The notes under the pieces were generated by a model. That model searched no databases, had not been told where the DNA came from, and worked only from the letters and a program-made list of their open reading frames with translations. A program made the translations under genes and the position numbers. Positions 23,001-34,409 of a stretch of DNA of 64,000 bases are shown here, piece after piece. Numbering within the stretch: the stretch's first letter is position 1; every line of letters begins with the position of its first letter. Origin of the DNA: Liolophura sinensis (taxonomy: Eukaryota; Mollusca; Polyplacophora; Chitonida; Chitonidae); the NCBI RefSeq assembly GCF_032854445.1, contig NC_088304.1:25863704-25927703 (forward strand), in the 5' to 3' direction.

Positions 23001-26000
23001 TTTTCAGTCATATGATGACGAGAAGTCAGGTGTGTGTACATATACTGTGTCTTCTTGTGGCAGGACGGGTCCATACCGCCAAAGTGCTGTCGCCACTGAA
23101 GCATTAGGCACCAGACATGACACCCCACCCAGTCACTCTATACCGGAGCGACCAGTCATGACAATATAACGCTATAACCTCTGAATGGTGAGCCCCAAAG
23201 AAGTCAACAAGGAGTACAATTTTTATTCGGTGTGATCCAACCCGGATCTCGCGACTTCGACGCTCTAAACATTTTAGGTTACTGAAGCTGTCAGGCTAAA
23301 GTAGCTATTTCTATGGGTGCTATAATTCGCACAGTTGACAACCGTGTTGACGAAGCGTAATAAATAAAGTGTTTTCTTACCATATTCACATGCGTAAGGA
23401 AATGGATACTGACATTCTTCCTTTTCCCAATAGTAATGCGGTTTATTGGCAGGAATCATCACGTAGAAAAATGAAAGCGCTACAGTTATACATATCGTTC
23501 TGTTACGATAGTAGTCTTTTATCTTGGAAATCGTGTTGGTGGCACCTTCCCAGAATTCACCAACCACGGGGGTACCTTAGAAAAGAAAACAAAATTATCC
23601 AAGAAAATTTTATACGTATGACGAATGATGTTTCAATAAACAGGTCTGGATGTTTATCCGGACAAATCTAGTGAAACAATCGTCCTTGTGTTCCTGTGTA
23701 GGAGGTAGCTAACCGCATAGGAGACAGCTAAATACATGTACACACAAATCTAATAACTAAGGTAATGGGCAAGCGCAGTACAAGTGTGAAAACTCACATA
23801 TTATCAAATAACATGAATAAGGCAGACCTTTTATCGTATGCTTTGTACAGCTGTGTCTTTGAAATAAACATGTATTAATCTGAATGGGTTCACTTAACAA
23901 TAATAATAATTCTGCCATATATCACATTTTGGGTTACACATCAATATGTTTTGGGGAAAAAGTTGGGAATATTAAAAAAGCCCCCCCCCCCCCCCCACAA
24001 CCCTCCACTCCCCACCCTCACCTCAATTTCACGATTGGACAGTTTAATACACTTTCAATTGAACATAATGTAACCACGTGATAAAGCAGCACATTCTGAC
24101 GCAAACCAAATGTGTTTAAATACACAGCATGGCCAACCTTTTTGCAAAAAAGACACTGAAAATGGAGTGTTCCGTATATACTTGAAATAGACAGGTTCAA
24201 GAAGTTTTAACTAATGATAGTCTTCTAAAAGGGCTATGATAACAACCACTGTGGCTTCCCCAGTTACCTGACAAACCTACAAACTACTAGTAGCACGAAG
24301 TCACATGATGTATTAAGATCTACTAGGTCATTTTTTCTCCAAGGTTAGCGTATATGCTTTGAAACATACACGTCAGTGTTTGTGATATTAAGGTATGTAC
24401 CTCACATATATGTATGTTTATAGTTATACTTATGTTAGCGGATGAAAAATATCTATCGAAACATATGTCTTGAGTGAAGGCGCCTAAAGAAGTCCTCTTG
24501 ACGGCCTTTCACAAAGCTGTCGTAACTCTCTAGTATCTGGCACATTTACCATGAAAACGTATCTCTTCAAAATATAAGCGCAAATGGCGGCCGCTTTGTT
24601 AAACGGGCGCCAGAGTTTTGATTTCATGAATGAATGGGAATATGAAGAATATAGGCATTTGAATATTATAATATTTATACAAGGTATACGTAAACTGTGT
24701 GTGTGTGTGGGGGGGGGGGGGTGCGCTAAATATAAAAGTACATAATTGTTAATGATGAATATTAAATTATATTACCATCAGTCCAGTAAAATTTGCCATC
24801 ACGTTCTTTACCACCAGTCCAAAATTGTTGAGCGAAGGATCTGTTGAACATATAATTTGGCAGCATGGCATCTTCCATCTTGAACAGCTCTCCACCCCTG
24901 GCTCTGCAGTCCATGTCTGCGGTTGACCAATTGACAGACATGCTATGCACGGTGTAGCAAGACTCTCCATGGATTACTCCAGTTCCCCCTTCCTGGCTGT
25001 CACACCAAGCCTTAAGTGAGCTTTTGTCAAGATCAAGTACTGAAAATTAATGGGCGCCACAACAGTTGTTGATGCAAATATACAGTATTGGAATTTTGCG
25101 TCTGTCTTTAAAAGTTGTTCGACTAATTTTGGTTTATTTTCTTTAGTCTAAACACTTTGAGTTGTGTTCCCTCACTTTTTGCGGTCCAAAAAGTTTTTTG
25201 ATGTGTTATTCAAATGCCTTTTGGGTCGTTAACAATGCAGGCAACTGGCAACTTCCTGTTGTGTTAATTTGGCTGCAGGCATACCACCAGCTTCATTCCA
25301 TACATTTAATGCTAGATGTCCTATGATATCTTGTTTATTGATTTTTAAGTGAACTGTTAAACGTTTCCAACGGCTAGGGTCGGACAGGTCAGAATAACAG
25401 ATGGCTTCAAGTAATTACCACATGGCAAAAGTGTCACATATATTTGTAAGACATAATTTAGCGTAAAGGAAACTATATTTTAGGCATAGTTTTCAGTTGT
25501 ATGTCTGATGCACTTCACCCATTTTTAGCTGTCTTTTACTTTTACACTGAAAGTATCTGTAGAATCGTTGGCATCTTTTTACTTTGAGAAAAAAATTTAA
25601 CGCACATTTACATTTTTTCACCAAGAATATAATGTTTTACCTGGCACTAACGGTGAGGGTGAGGAGACGTTGTTTGCGCCATCCACCAACGACGATCCAT
25701 TTTTGTAGGCAGAAGGGAAAGCTGGCAATTTATATAGAAAAAGGCTTTATATACATTGATATCAGTCACTGTTTAGCATAACATCGCTATATACACATTG
25801 TTATCAGTTACTGTGTAGGATAACATCGCTTTATACACACTGATATCAGGTACTGTGTAGGATTACATTGCTTTATACACACTGATATCACTTACTGTCT
25901 AGGATAATATCCCTTTATATTCATTGATATCAGTTACTGAGTAGGATATTATCGCTTTATACACATTGTTAGCATTCACTGTGCAGGATAACATCGCTTT

Positions 26001-29000
26001 ATACACGTTGGTATGAGGTACCATGGAAGATAACATCGCTTTATACACACTGATATAAGTTACGCTCTAGGATAACATCTTTTATTGAAGAGACTTGATA
26101 AAACTGACAGAATACAGATTAATAAATCTCACTGTGTTGGTAAAATGACTGCTACGAACTATTTCATCACTACGTCATTTGTTATCTTCTGTGTCCTCCG
26201 TCATGTTATTAAAGAAATAAACGTAAGAATAACATCCTGAAATTTTAAACATCAGTCTTGCATAAAATGGATCTCCGATGTAATATATTAATGTCATAGT
26301 TGTCAAGGTATATTTCGGCGATGATGCATGTGCTATAGCCAGGAAGTGTGTATTACCCTATCTTTTCTTACTGTACCTAATTCTTGGCCATGATACAAAT
26401 ACAGTAGAGAAAATATAAATTTACAACTGTAACATCAATACTCGATACTCCATTCCCTCTGTTTTGCAACACTTTTGGAACCATTTGTGAAGAAAGCTGT
26501 GAGAAAAAGATTTTAAAAAAGTCTAGATGAATAATTTGACACCATTCTAATTTCAGACATAGGCTATTCTTTATGACAAATTGATAAAAAAAAATGATTT
26601 TGTGTTTTTCGATCATGTGATGAGGAGTGATTAGATGTGTGTACATATACTGTGTCTTCTTGTGGCAGGACGGGTCCATGCCGCCAAAGTGCTGTCGCCA
26701 CTGAAGTATTATGCATCGGACATGACAACCCACCCAGTCACTCTATACCGGAGCGACCAGTCATGACAATTTAACGCTATAACCTCTCAGTGCTGAGCCT
26801 CAAACAAGTCAACAAGGAGTACAATTTTTATTCGGTGTGATCCAACCCGGATCTCCCGACTTCGGCGCTCTAAACATTTTAGGCCACCGAAGCTGTCAGG
26901 CTAAAGCAGATATTTCTATGGGTGTTATAATTCGCACAAATGACAACCGTGTTGACGAAGCGTAATAAATAAAGTGTTTTCTTACCATATTCACATGCGT
27001 AAGGAAATGGATACTGGCATTCTTCCTTTTCCCAATAGTAATGCGGTTTATTGGCAGGAATCATCACGTAGATTAATGAAAGCGCTACAGTTATACATAT
27101 CGTTCTGTTACGATAGTAGTCTTTTATCTTGGAAATCGTGTTGGTGGCACCTTCCCAGAATTCACCAACCACGGGGGTACCTTAGAAAAGAAAACAAAAT
27201 TATCCAGGAAATTTTATACGTATGACGAATGATGTTTCAATAAACAGGTCTGGATGTTTATCCGGACAAATCTAGTGAAACAATCGTCCTTGTGTTCCTG
27301 TGTAGGAGGTAGCTAACCGTATAGGAGATAGCTAAATACATGTACACAAAAATCTAATGACTAAGGTAATGGGCAAACGCAGTACAAGTGTGAAAATCCA
27401 CATATTATCAAATAACATGAATAAGGCAGACCTTTTATCGTATGCTTTGTACAGCTGTGTCTTTGAAATAAACATGTATTAATCTGAATGGGTTAACTTA
27501 ACAATAATAATAATTCTGCCATATATCACATTTTGGGTTACACACCAATATGTTTTTGGGAAAAATGTGGGAACATTAAAAAAGCCCCCCCCCCCCCCCC
27601 CAAACAACCCTCCACTCCCCACCCCCACCTCAATTTCACGATTGGACAGTTTAATACGCATTAGGGGACTTTCAATTGAACGTAATGTAACCACGTGATA
27701 AAGCAGCACATTCCGACGCAAACCAAATGTGTTTAAATACACAGCATGGCCAACCTTTTTGCAAAAAGACACTGAAAATGGAGTGTTCCGTATATACTTG
27801 AAATAGACAGGTTCAAGAAGTTTTAACTTAAATGATAGTCTTCTAAAAGGGCTATGATAACAACCACTGTGGCTTCCCCAGTTACCTGACAAACCTACAA
27901 ACTACTAGTAGCACGAAGTCACATGATGTATTAAGATCTACTAGGTCATTTTTTCTCCAAGGTCAGCGTATATGCTTTGAAACATACACGTCAGTGTTTG
28001 TGATATTAAGGTATGTACCTCACATATATGTATGTTTACAGTTATACTTATGTTAGCGGATGAAAAATATCTATCGAAACATATGTCTTGAGTGAAGGCG
28101 CCTAAAGAAGTCCTCTTGACGGCCTTTCACAAAGCTGTCGTAACTCTCTAGTACCTGGCACATTTACCATGAAAACGTATCTCTTCAAAATATAAGCGCA
28201 AATGGCGGCCGCTTTGTTAAACGGGCGCCAGAGTTTTGATTTCATGAATGAATGGGAATATGAAGAATATAGGCATTTGAATATTATAATATTTATACAA
28301 GGTATACGTAAACTGTGTGTGTGGATGGGGGGGGGGGGGGGGGTGCGCTAAATATAAAAGTACATAATTGTTAATGATGAATATTAAATTATATTACCAT
28401 CAGTCCAGTAAAATTTGCCATCACGTTCTTTACCACCAGTCCAAAATTGTTGAGCGAAGGATCTGTTGAACATATAATTTGGCAGCATGGCATCTTCCAT
28501 CTTGAACAGCTCTCCACCCCTGGCTCTGCAGTCCATGTCTGCGGTTGACCAATTGACAGACATGCTATGCACGGTGTAGCAAGACTCTCCATGGATTACT
28601 CCAGTTCCCCCTTCTTGGCTGTCACACCAAGCCTTAAGTGAGCTTTTGTCAAGATCAAGTACTGAAAATTAATGGGCGCCACAACAGTTGTTGATGCAAA
28701 AATACAATGTCCGGATTATGCGTCTTTCTTTAAAAGTGGTTCAATTTTGGTTTATTTTCTTTAGTCTAAACACCTTTGTGTCTTATTTAAATGCCTTTTA
28801 TGGCGTAACAAAAATTCTAAATTGTTTATGGACAGCTTGCTGTGAACGGTGCACTACCTGGTCTCATCGCTTATGTTCACATTAATGTCCAATGAAGAAC
28901 ATGCGACATTTATATAATGTTATTGCTGAGTCAGCAGCACTTCCAATCCCATCCTTATTAAGTTACAAATACCAGTTGTATGATTTTAACAAAAATTCAA

Positions 29001-29425
29001 AAGTGAAAGATAAATGCGGCACATATGATAAAAATGTAATACATAAACCCTTAAACAATCCTTCAATAATTGAATAATGCTTTAAATTAATGTTTCATAA
29101 TTTTAGAATTTTTTCAAGTTCTAAAAATCAATTTAATAACAATATTATTATTCTTAGTTATGAGCTATTTTGACACTATCGTGTTCCAGTAATTTTTGCT
29201 TTCAAAAACTTCCATTTAATGGTGGAAATTATATTTGCTTTAAAAGCATTTAAGTCTTATTTATGGAGTCGATAAAATGTTTGGTAAGTCTTACCCAATG
29301 GGCATAAAACGTAACGACATCAAAAAGCAATAATTCAAATATTGTTACAATATCTTACCATCATCAGAGTAAATGGCCTGTATCGCATACAGAAAGATGA
29401 ATATACACCAGCTTTTGGAAATCAT
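19837..29425 (-). CDS. secreted lectin-like protein: signal peptide, two C-type lectin-like domains, linker, PAN/apple-like domain
   Basis: Seven exons in minus order: 29425-29359, 28661-28398, 27180-26986, 25039-24776, 23575-23381, 20418-20362, 20072-19837. Lengths 67, 264, 195, 264, 195, 57 and 236 sum to 1278 nt, exactly 426 codons with the stop. All internal junctions are phase 1 with GT-AG. The protein starts with a hydrophobic signal peptide (MISKSWCIFIFLYAIQAIYS). Two copies of a CTLD follow, with the usual Cys pattern and WTDG / YPFPYACEY ends, then a Q-rich 19-residue linker and a Cys-rich PAN/apple-like domain. The calcium-site motifs EPN/QPD and WND are not seen (WEK at the WND position), so classical Ca-dependent sugar binding is doubtful. 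Likely secreted; an immune or adhesion role is only family-level inference. If transcripts skip one CTLD pair the frame still holds. Confidence 0.8.
20362..20418 (-). CDS. CTLD-PAN gene exon 6: 19-residue linker
   Basis: Acceptor TTGTTTTCAAG, donor GTAAAG, 57 nt, phase 1 to 1. It encodes TTSLEAQQENHSRQQTFK, polar and Gln-rich. The symmetric phase means it can be skipped. Weakest exon of the model on content, but the splice sites and phase fit. Confidence 0.55.
21010..21275 (+). repeat. SINE family A, full-length with head
   Basis: GTGCTCCGTGGCTGAAGTGG (A-box-like), TATGAGCCCAAGTCCAGC (B-box-like), the body, and a tail AATAAATAAATAAA. Lies in the long intron of the CTLD-PAN gene. Confidence 0.85.
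22150..22370. repeat. 42-bp minisatellite, about 5 units
   Basis: Unit GGATAACATCGCTTTATACA, then CATTGATATCAGTTACTGTGTA; period 42 measured between TTTATA at 22203 and 22245. Confidence 0.8.
22975..23278 (-). repeat. SINE family C, full-length
   Basis: TTTAACGTCGTTTAACAATT, GTGTCTTCTTGTGGCAGGAC, TCACTCTATACCGGAGCGAC, and a reversed tRNA-like end CAACCCGGATCTCGCGACTT. Confidence 0.7.
23381..23575 (-). CDS. CTLD-PAN gene exon 5: second CTLD, C-terminal half
   Basis: Duplicate of exon 3, 195 nt. It encodes ITVALSFFYVMIPANKPHYY and WEKEECQYPFPYACEYG. The plus-strand 100-codon frame across it is antisense. Confidence 0.82.
24776..25039 (-). CDS. CTLD-PAN gene exon 4: second CTLD, N-terminal half
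   Basis: Duplicate of exon 2 with the same splice sites and 264-nt length. It joins exon 3 in phase 1 (G|TA, Val), so two CTLDs can be read in one protein. Confidence 0.82.
25740..26090. repeat. 42-bp minisatellite, about 8 units
   Basis: Same unit as 22150-22370 but with more copies; the array has changed length since the duplication. Confidence 0.8.
26600..26885 (-). repeat. SINE family C, 5'-shortened partner of 22975-23278
   Basis: Carries GTGTCTTCTTGTGGCAGGAC and CAACCCGGATCTCCCGACTT but lacks the TTTAACGTCGTTTAAC end present in the partner, so a deletion followed the duplication. Confidence 0.65.
26986..27180 (-). CDS. CTLD-PAN gene exon 3: first CTLD, C-terminal half
   Basis: 195 nt, phase 1 to 1, acceptor CTTTTCTAAG, donor GTAAGA. 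It encodes VVGEFWEGATNTISKIKDYY, RTICITVALSLIYVMIP and YYWEKEECQYPFPYACEY. The Cys of CIT, EEC and ACE complete the CTLD disulphides. It differs from exon 5 by LI in place of FF. Confidence 0.82.
28398..28661 (-). CDS. CTLD-PAN gene exon 2: first CTLD, N-terminal half
   Basis: The acceptor is AATTTTCAG and the donor is GATG|GTAATA. It encodes LDLDKSSLKAWCDSQEGG, GESCYTVHSMSVNWSTADMD, CRARGGELFKMEDAM and FWTGGKERDGKFYWTDG: the long-form CTLD with its extra N-terminal Cys pair. It differs from exon 4 by a synonymous change (CAA against CAG) and little else. Confidence 0.82.
29359..29425 (-). CDS. CTLD-PAN gene exon 1: start codon and signal peptide
   Basis: The ATG at 29425-29423 begins MISKSWCIFIFLYAIQAIYS, a Lys then hydrophobic core then small residues: a good signal peptide. 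The donor is GATGATG|GTAAGA, phase 1. This start was chosen because it is the only ATG that gives a signal peptide and the right phase. Confidence 0.75.
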
Positions 29426-29515
29426 TCCCTTGCAGTTTGCTTTTCCAGTATCGTGTGTTCTGCGTCAGATCCGAGTGTACATAAAGACCCCGGTTGTTCA
29501 ATGTTAGATGGTAGT

Positions 29516-29524
29516 TCATATAAA
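29516..29524 (-). promoter_or_regulatory. candidate TATA box of CTLD-PAN gene
   Basis: Minus-strand CTTTATATGA about 95 nt upstream of the ATG, leaving room for a short 5' UTR. No initiator test was possible. Confidence 0.3.
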
Positions 29525-29559
29525 GACGCAGGTTGCCAGGTAAATACAGAATAACCTAT

Positions 29560-30990
29560 CAATAATTGACGTCTGAGAATGTAGGGCTTCAAACAACCTA
29601 TACGTTATTCAACGTTATCAACGGTAGAGTTCTGCTGTCAGGAGCACGGCACAGCCAAGTTGTAAACCAGACGCACATGAAGAGGGAGCGCAGTGCAATT
29701 AAACTGATGTTAAATGAGTAAATTAACACAGCTTGTGAAGTTAAGTGAGGGGGTTTCATCACTTTAAGGAATCGTGACTCGCGATGGCATTTCACTACTT
29801 AAAACCCACCCTACTGTTTAATGAATGGAAAATGCACCGAACTTTGGCAAGTTACTAACGAACTTTCCATTATGTGATGCAAATGAGCGCTCAAATGGCC
29901 TCACGAGCGTTGTAGACCTCTAGTCGTCACCAAGACCCCCATGATCAATGAGGGCGGGGCAAACTTAATCTGGTGCGTAAGCATATGAGTACCTCACATT
30001 TGGAAACAAAGCTCATCGCCATCGTACAGGGTACAAGTAAAACATTCCTGAATGAGCCGTTATCCAACAATTGAATGTATAAGTAACTATAAAAGTGAGA
30101 TATAAAGTTCAATAAATTTTACCAACAACAATAGTGTATATTCGATAGGAAAACCTGAGGTTTTCAAAAAAAAAAATCGTAACAAACACGTCACATGTTA
30201 TTACTATGAAAACAAATGTGTTAAGGAAATTTGGTTTCTTAACATTTACAATGAAGAAAAATCTTCAGAAACTCTTGTGCAATGCATAATAATCTGTCCC
30301 CATTGCAGGGCTGCTAATGGTATGTGAAAGTCTCTAACTATTCCCCAAAGTTGGTGGCATTCATACCACGTTCTTATAACAATGAAGCACATTCGGTCTT
30401 GGGAAACATCCAAGCACCCCCTACCCCCACCTCACATTACCCCCCCCCCCCCCCCCCTCCCCACCTCCACACACACACACACCTCGCATTACCCCCATCC
30501 CCACATCCCCCACTTTTACTTTTCGTTGCTGTATTCTACAAAAATCTTGTCTGTGTTATTCTGCTTTGCACGAGTATGGTGCTATTCCGATAATTTAGTA
30601 GCAATTCCACTTTCAGAGTATTGATTTTCTGGATTAGTGGATTTATAAACGTTTACATACTTGTGGTGCTAAACGATATTCCTTATTCGTAACTATAAGA
30701 CAAATTTTACTTAAATATGGTACCATTTGAGACTTGAATAAAGAATAACGCACCATACATGTATATTTGAGCCACAAACTAATATTGAAAACCATCGTGA
30801 ACCCAAAAGCCTTTCATCCGAGTACCAAATGACGAGTACACCGCAAGCACCATATTGGAACCAGCACGGAACTGGAAATGGAAATAAAAAAGAACCCCTG
30901 CTAAATTTTATACGTTCAAAAGGGGTTATTTCATTTTATCACAGTTTTTGTGTGAACAGAATGTTCTTCACTCAAATAATGGACACATAT
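29560..30990. other. upstream of CTLD-PAN gene; no gene recognised
   Basis: Contains a C-run with CA-rich pyrimidine tract at about 30419-30515 and a SINE-like phrase CTTTGGCAAGTTACTAACGA at about 29840. The proline-rich frames over the pyrimidine tract are simple-sequence artefacts. Confidence 0.4.
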
Positions 30991-31130
30991 GTCCATTTGA
31001 TTGATGTTTATCAACATTTTTCCCAAGACTCCTTCACGTATACGATGGCAGTGAGCTCTGTAGGTGGAGGAAAGCCTGGTCAAATCACAAACCTTTGGCA
31101 AGTCAGAAACAAACTTTCTCACATGTGATG
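30980..31130 (-). repeat. SINE-like fragment (family G)
   Basis: GTTTATCAACATTTTTCCCA, ACGTATACGATGGCAGTGAG, ACAAACCTTTGGCAAGTCAG. A second fragment in the other orientation follows at 31385-31505. Confidence 0.4.
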
Positions 31131-31384
31131 TACTGACAAGTGGTCTTCTGCGCAAAAGGTGAGAGGGAATCTGTGAATTCTCTCTCGTACGGAGAAAATG
31201 AAGTAAACGCGAAATTAATTATTTGAATGTTATGAAACAAATATAGCTCTAAATCCCATATTGTCACTACGTTATTTGAGAAGACTGTCACCCGTGTGCT
31301 GTGTTTTAATGTCTTCAGGAGAATTGTAAATTTGAAGATTTTCCAATCTCTGCATTCACTTTACGGAACTTCAGTGAGTAAATC

Positions 31385-31505
31385 TGTAACGGTACAAGTG
31401 GGAAAGTTCGTGGGTGACTTGCCAAAAGCCGGTAGTTTAACACAGGCACCTATCCTAAGTGAAAGATTCTTATGTGTGACGTTAAACAACAGTCAAACAA
31501 ATGAA
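31385..31505 (+). repeat. SINE-like fragment (family G)
   Basis: GTGACTTGCCAAAAGCCGGT, AACACAGGCACCTATCC, and a terminal GTTAAACAACAGTCAAACAA. Confidence 0.4.
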
Positions 31506-31789
31506 TAAGAAAATAAAGAGATATATTTGATGGTCCATTAATGGCTGAGCTTAACCACCTTTTTAATCAAAAGTGGTAGTAGATCAGAGATTAAACTTGG
31601 TGGGCTTACATGTATAACTTGCCACGATGATGACTAACCGAGTCTGGCTGGTGTCCATGTTTCTTTTTCTTAAGGAAAGGAGAAATGAGACAGACAAGAA
31701 CAATTGTTTTCGCCTTTGAGTAATTATTGCATATGTTATGAGCGACATGTATCACAACCCTCACAGTAGCGATCGGTATAGGAACGTAT

Positions 31790-32020
31790 AGGATGTATAA
31801 ATGGTTCTTTGCAAGGAATCTTTGGGTCGAAACATATCCGTATACCAGCAGTCAACCAATGTGGACGTTCCAGGTCAGTAATGACAAGGCAAATTCCCAA
31901 AGCCTTAAGAAGGTACATAAAGTTCGAGTATGAAGTATATAAAGCATAGCCCGGTTTTGATAAAGAAAAACACAATATTAGAGCAAAAAGTAACCACCGA
32001 TCACTTCATAAAATGATGTT
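31790..32020 (-). repeat. retroelement 3' tail (family D)
   Basis: Carries the family's GTTGACTGC, TCCAGGTCAGTAATGACAAG and a degenerate copy of ACATAAAGTACGA. Confidence 0.5.
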
Positions 32021-32330
32021 TCAAGCGAATGATTTTAAGATGGCATCATAAGTAATTAAGCTTTTGTCAGCAATACATACATGCATAATGAAAAACATTA
32101 GTCCTTTCTGCTAAGCGACATCGATTAGTTCACATCCGATCTTTACGGATCTTTAATATTTCATATGGCCTGTTTGCTAATAATAAAGAACGACAAGTGC
32201 TTACTATCATTTGACACTTATATTCACCTGTCTTGGCACTAATATGGCAACTAAGTTTAAAAGAATAATTGGTCTACTCTAGTAAATAGATCTCCAACGC
32301 TAAATATACCTGTAAAAACCCCCATTTACA

Positions 32331-32333
<3 letters not shown>

Positions 32334-32386
<53 letters not shown>

Positions 32387-32408
32387 GGTATATATATATA
32401 TATATATT
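32334..32408. repeat. (TA)n microsatellite with a CCGG interruption
   Basis: About 37 dinucleotides broken once by ACCGGT near 32386. The IYIYIY frames are artefacts. Confidence 0.95.
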
Positions 32409-32569
32409 TCTTTTGTTCATTATTTATGACCTTGTTTAAATTGTACAATAATATATTTTTTAAAAGACAGTGGAAATGATTACCGGAAATGATTGGGGGG
32501 GGGGGGGGTGTCATTCACACACCTTTTTGCTCAAATTTCAAAATCGAAAAATGTTAGGCTAGCCACTGT

Positions 32570-33080
32570 GTGAATCTATGCGGCAAAACAGACGTTCATA
32601 TACCAGCCGTCAACCAATAAGGGCGCTCTGGGTCGACGATTTCCAAAACGACGTTTAACGCAATTTCCAAGATCTAAGAAAGGCTCTGTCCATATTTACT
32701 TACAAGATAACTGCACTCATTGTTAAACTTAAGAAATTTGGAGTGAAGGCGTTTGATGGTAAAACCTTGGTACACTAGTTTTTGCAGTAATAGCTTGTGA
32801 CGTGGATTGAAATCGTCACACAACACGCCGGATCTAACAAATGCTACAAGGCGAGATATGTCCACGCCATATGCAGGACCCTTCGGTATACTGCTGTCCA
32901 AGTAAGGATAATTCACAATGTCAACATTGAAACTGTCCCTCTTGTCGTAAAATCGGTGAGAGAGAGGAAAGTGTTTTGGTCTTTGCACAAATGTAGGTCC
33001 AGATAAGATGTACCATTTCCAGAGTCTGTGGTTCCCACTGACTCCAGTGAAGGTGGGTATATGTCTTTCACAGCCTTTAT
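32570..33080 (-). pseudogene. RT-encoding retroelement, C-terminal coding end and tail (best copy of family E)
   Basis: Minus frame from about 33070: YPPSLESVGTTDSG, TSYLDLHLCKDQNTFLSHRF, YDKRDSFNVDIVNYPYLDSS, IPKGPAYGVDISRLVAFVRS, DDFNPRHKLLLQKL, then KFLKFNNECSYLVSKYGQ. This matches the remembered C-terminal block of an uncharacterised reverse-transcriptase ORF common in invertebrate genomes. I cannot name the clade. The upstream RT domain is absent here. Family D tail follows at 32570-32640. At least eight 3' fragments exist in the window and no 5' part, as expected from 5'-truncated insertion or decay. Confidence 0.6.
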
Positions 33081-33089
33081 TGTATATGG

Positions 33090-33900
33090 ATTGTTTAAAG
33101 CAAACAGATCACCAATACACCATTTGGTGAATGAGGAAGATCGGGCCTGGTGAGGAATACTCTTTAATAGTTGTATTCATATGAGAACAGGTATAGGTCG
33201 GCCTAAATATCGCATAAATGGTAACCCTTATATGTAATTTAGCTGAAGAGGGCTTTCTTGCCTTTGACGTTAATGTAACAGTGAACAGTAGCAGTTGATC
33301 AAACAATACAGTTAGTGATGAAAATCTATCAATTAAATCTGTGTGAGGAATCCCAAGTAAATATGTCCGTATACTGTATGTGTATTAGAGAGTTTAGTTC
33401 TTCTATTAGGCGTTTGGAGAGTTTTTAGGGATCCACATACAGTTAGCGTCTGGATTTTTTTCAATTGCACAACAGTACTTTTTTCCATAATGACCTCACT
33501 TCTTGTAGTGCCTTTGTTAATCGAGTAGATATAGCCATTAGTATAAGGGTGACGGATTGCTTAACAACTTTTTTCTTTATTGGCTCAAGTCAAGTGTGAA
33601 GGACCGAATTTTCTACCTTCTCCCTTTAACACCATTTTTCGGAAAAGTTTTCAAGCGCCGAAAGGATACCTTTCTTATTAGCTCTCAGATTTATCCTCTC
33701 GACTCTCTATACTTACGACCCCTCACAAGCAAATTTCGAAGATCATCATTATTTACAATATTAAAGTTACCAGTCAAGACTAATTCACATGGATGGTAGG
33801 TAAAATCTAGCGATACACAGTCACAACTGTATCTACCAGAAGTATAATCGGATATAAGGGCAAAATCTCAAAATCTTTAACTGCTTTCACTTAATTAAAT
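33090..33900. other. no gene recognised
   Basis: The 80-codon frame at 33557-33799 has no recognisable domain. No repeat family seen. Confidence 0.35.
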
Positions 33901-33903
33901 ATT

Positions 33904-34053
33904 AGCAGCCAACAAACTACATTTGCAGCCAACCAAGTATAGTAATAGCAGCCAACAAAATACATTTGCAGCCAACCAAGCATAGTAATAGCAGCCAACA
34001 AAATACATTTGCAGCCAACCAAGTATAGTAATAGCAGCCAACAAAATACATTT
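33904..34053. repeat. 43-bp tandem repeat, about 3.5 units
   Basis: Unit starts AGCAGCCAACAAAATACATT at 33904, 33947, 33990 and 34033. Each unit itself contains GCAGCCAAC twice, about 21 bp apart, so it grew from a shorter repeat. Confidence 0.92.
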
Positions 34054-34061
34054 GCATGTAT

Positions 34062-34405
34062 CTATGCTTGGGATTTTAGGTCGTACTTAAGAATTTTTCA
34101 GTCATATGACGACGAGGAGTCATTAGGTGTGGGTACATACACTATGTCCTATTTTGGAAGGTCCAGTCCATGTTGGCAAAGTGCTGCCTCTACTGAAGTA
34201 TCATGCCGAAGACACAATGCATGACACCCCCACCCAGTCAGTTTACACTGACGCTGGGCCGACCAGTCCTGTTTCCTTGCTCTAATCTCTCTGTGACAGC
34301 GAGACAGCAACAAGTTCTAATTTCTAAATCTTTGTCATGACACGACTCGAGTTTGATCCCGGGTCTCCCGTCCTCGAGGAAGATGCTCTAACAAGTAAGC
34401 CAACC
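34062..34405 (-). repeat. SINE family C, full-length, best copy
   Basis: Left end TTAGGTCGTACTTAAGAATT, then TCATATGACGACGAGGAGTC, AAGTGCTGCCTCTACTGAAG, ACACTGACGCTGGGCCGACC. The right end is a reversed tRNA-like head: GTTTGATCCCGGGTCTCCCG (B box) and GATGCTCTAACAAGTAAGCC (A box). Confidence 0.78.
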
Positions 34406-34409
34406 AAAT

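Larger units (their letters stand above)
21620..25070. repeat. tandem duplication inside CTLD-PAN gene, copy 1
   Basis: Collinear with 25230-28690 from AACTGGCAACTCCCTG through exons 4-5 and the 42-bp repeats. The match is near identical across most exons and introns. It carries the second CTLD. Confidence 0.85.
25230..28690. repeat. tandem duplication inside CTLD-PAN gene, copy 2
   Basis: Partner of 21620-25070, carrying the first CTLD. It differs in the length of the C-run at about 27585, the G-run at about 28327 and the number of 42-bp units. Confidence 0.85.

Noticed and set aside
23369-23671. Plus-strand 100-codon frame and its partner at 26974
   Set aside because: Antisense to CTLD exons 5 and 3.
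30324-30624. Proline/histidine-rich frames
   Set aside because: Produced by a C-run and CA-rich tract; no splice or domain support.
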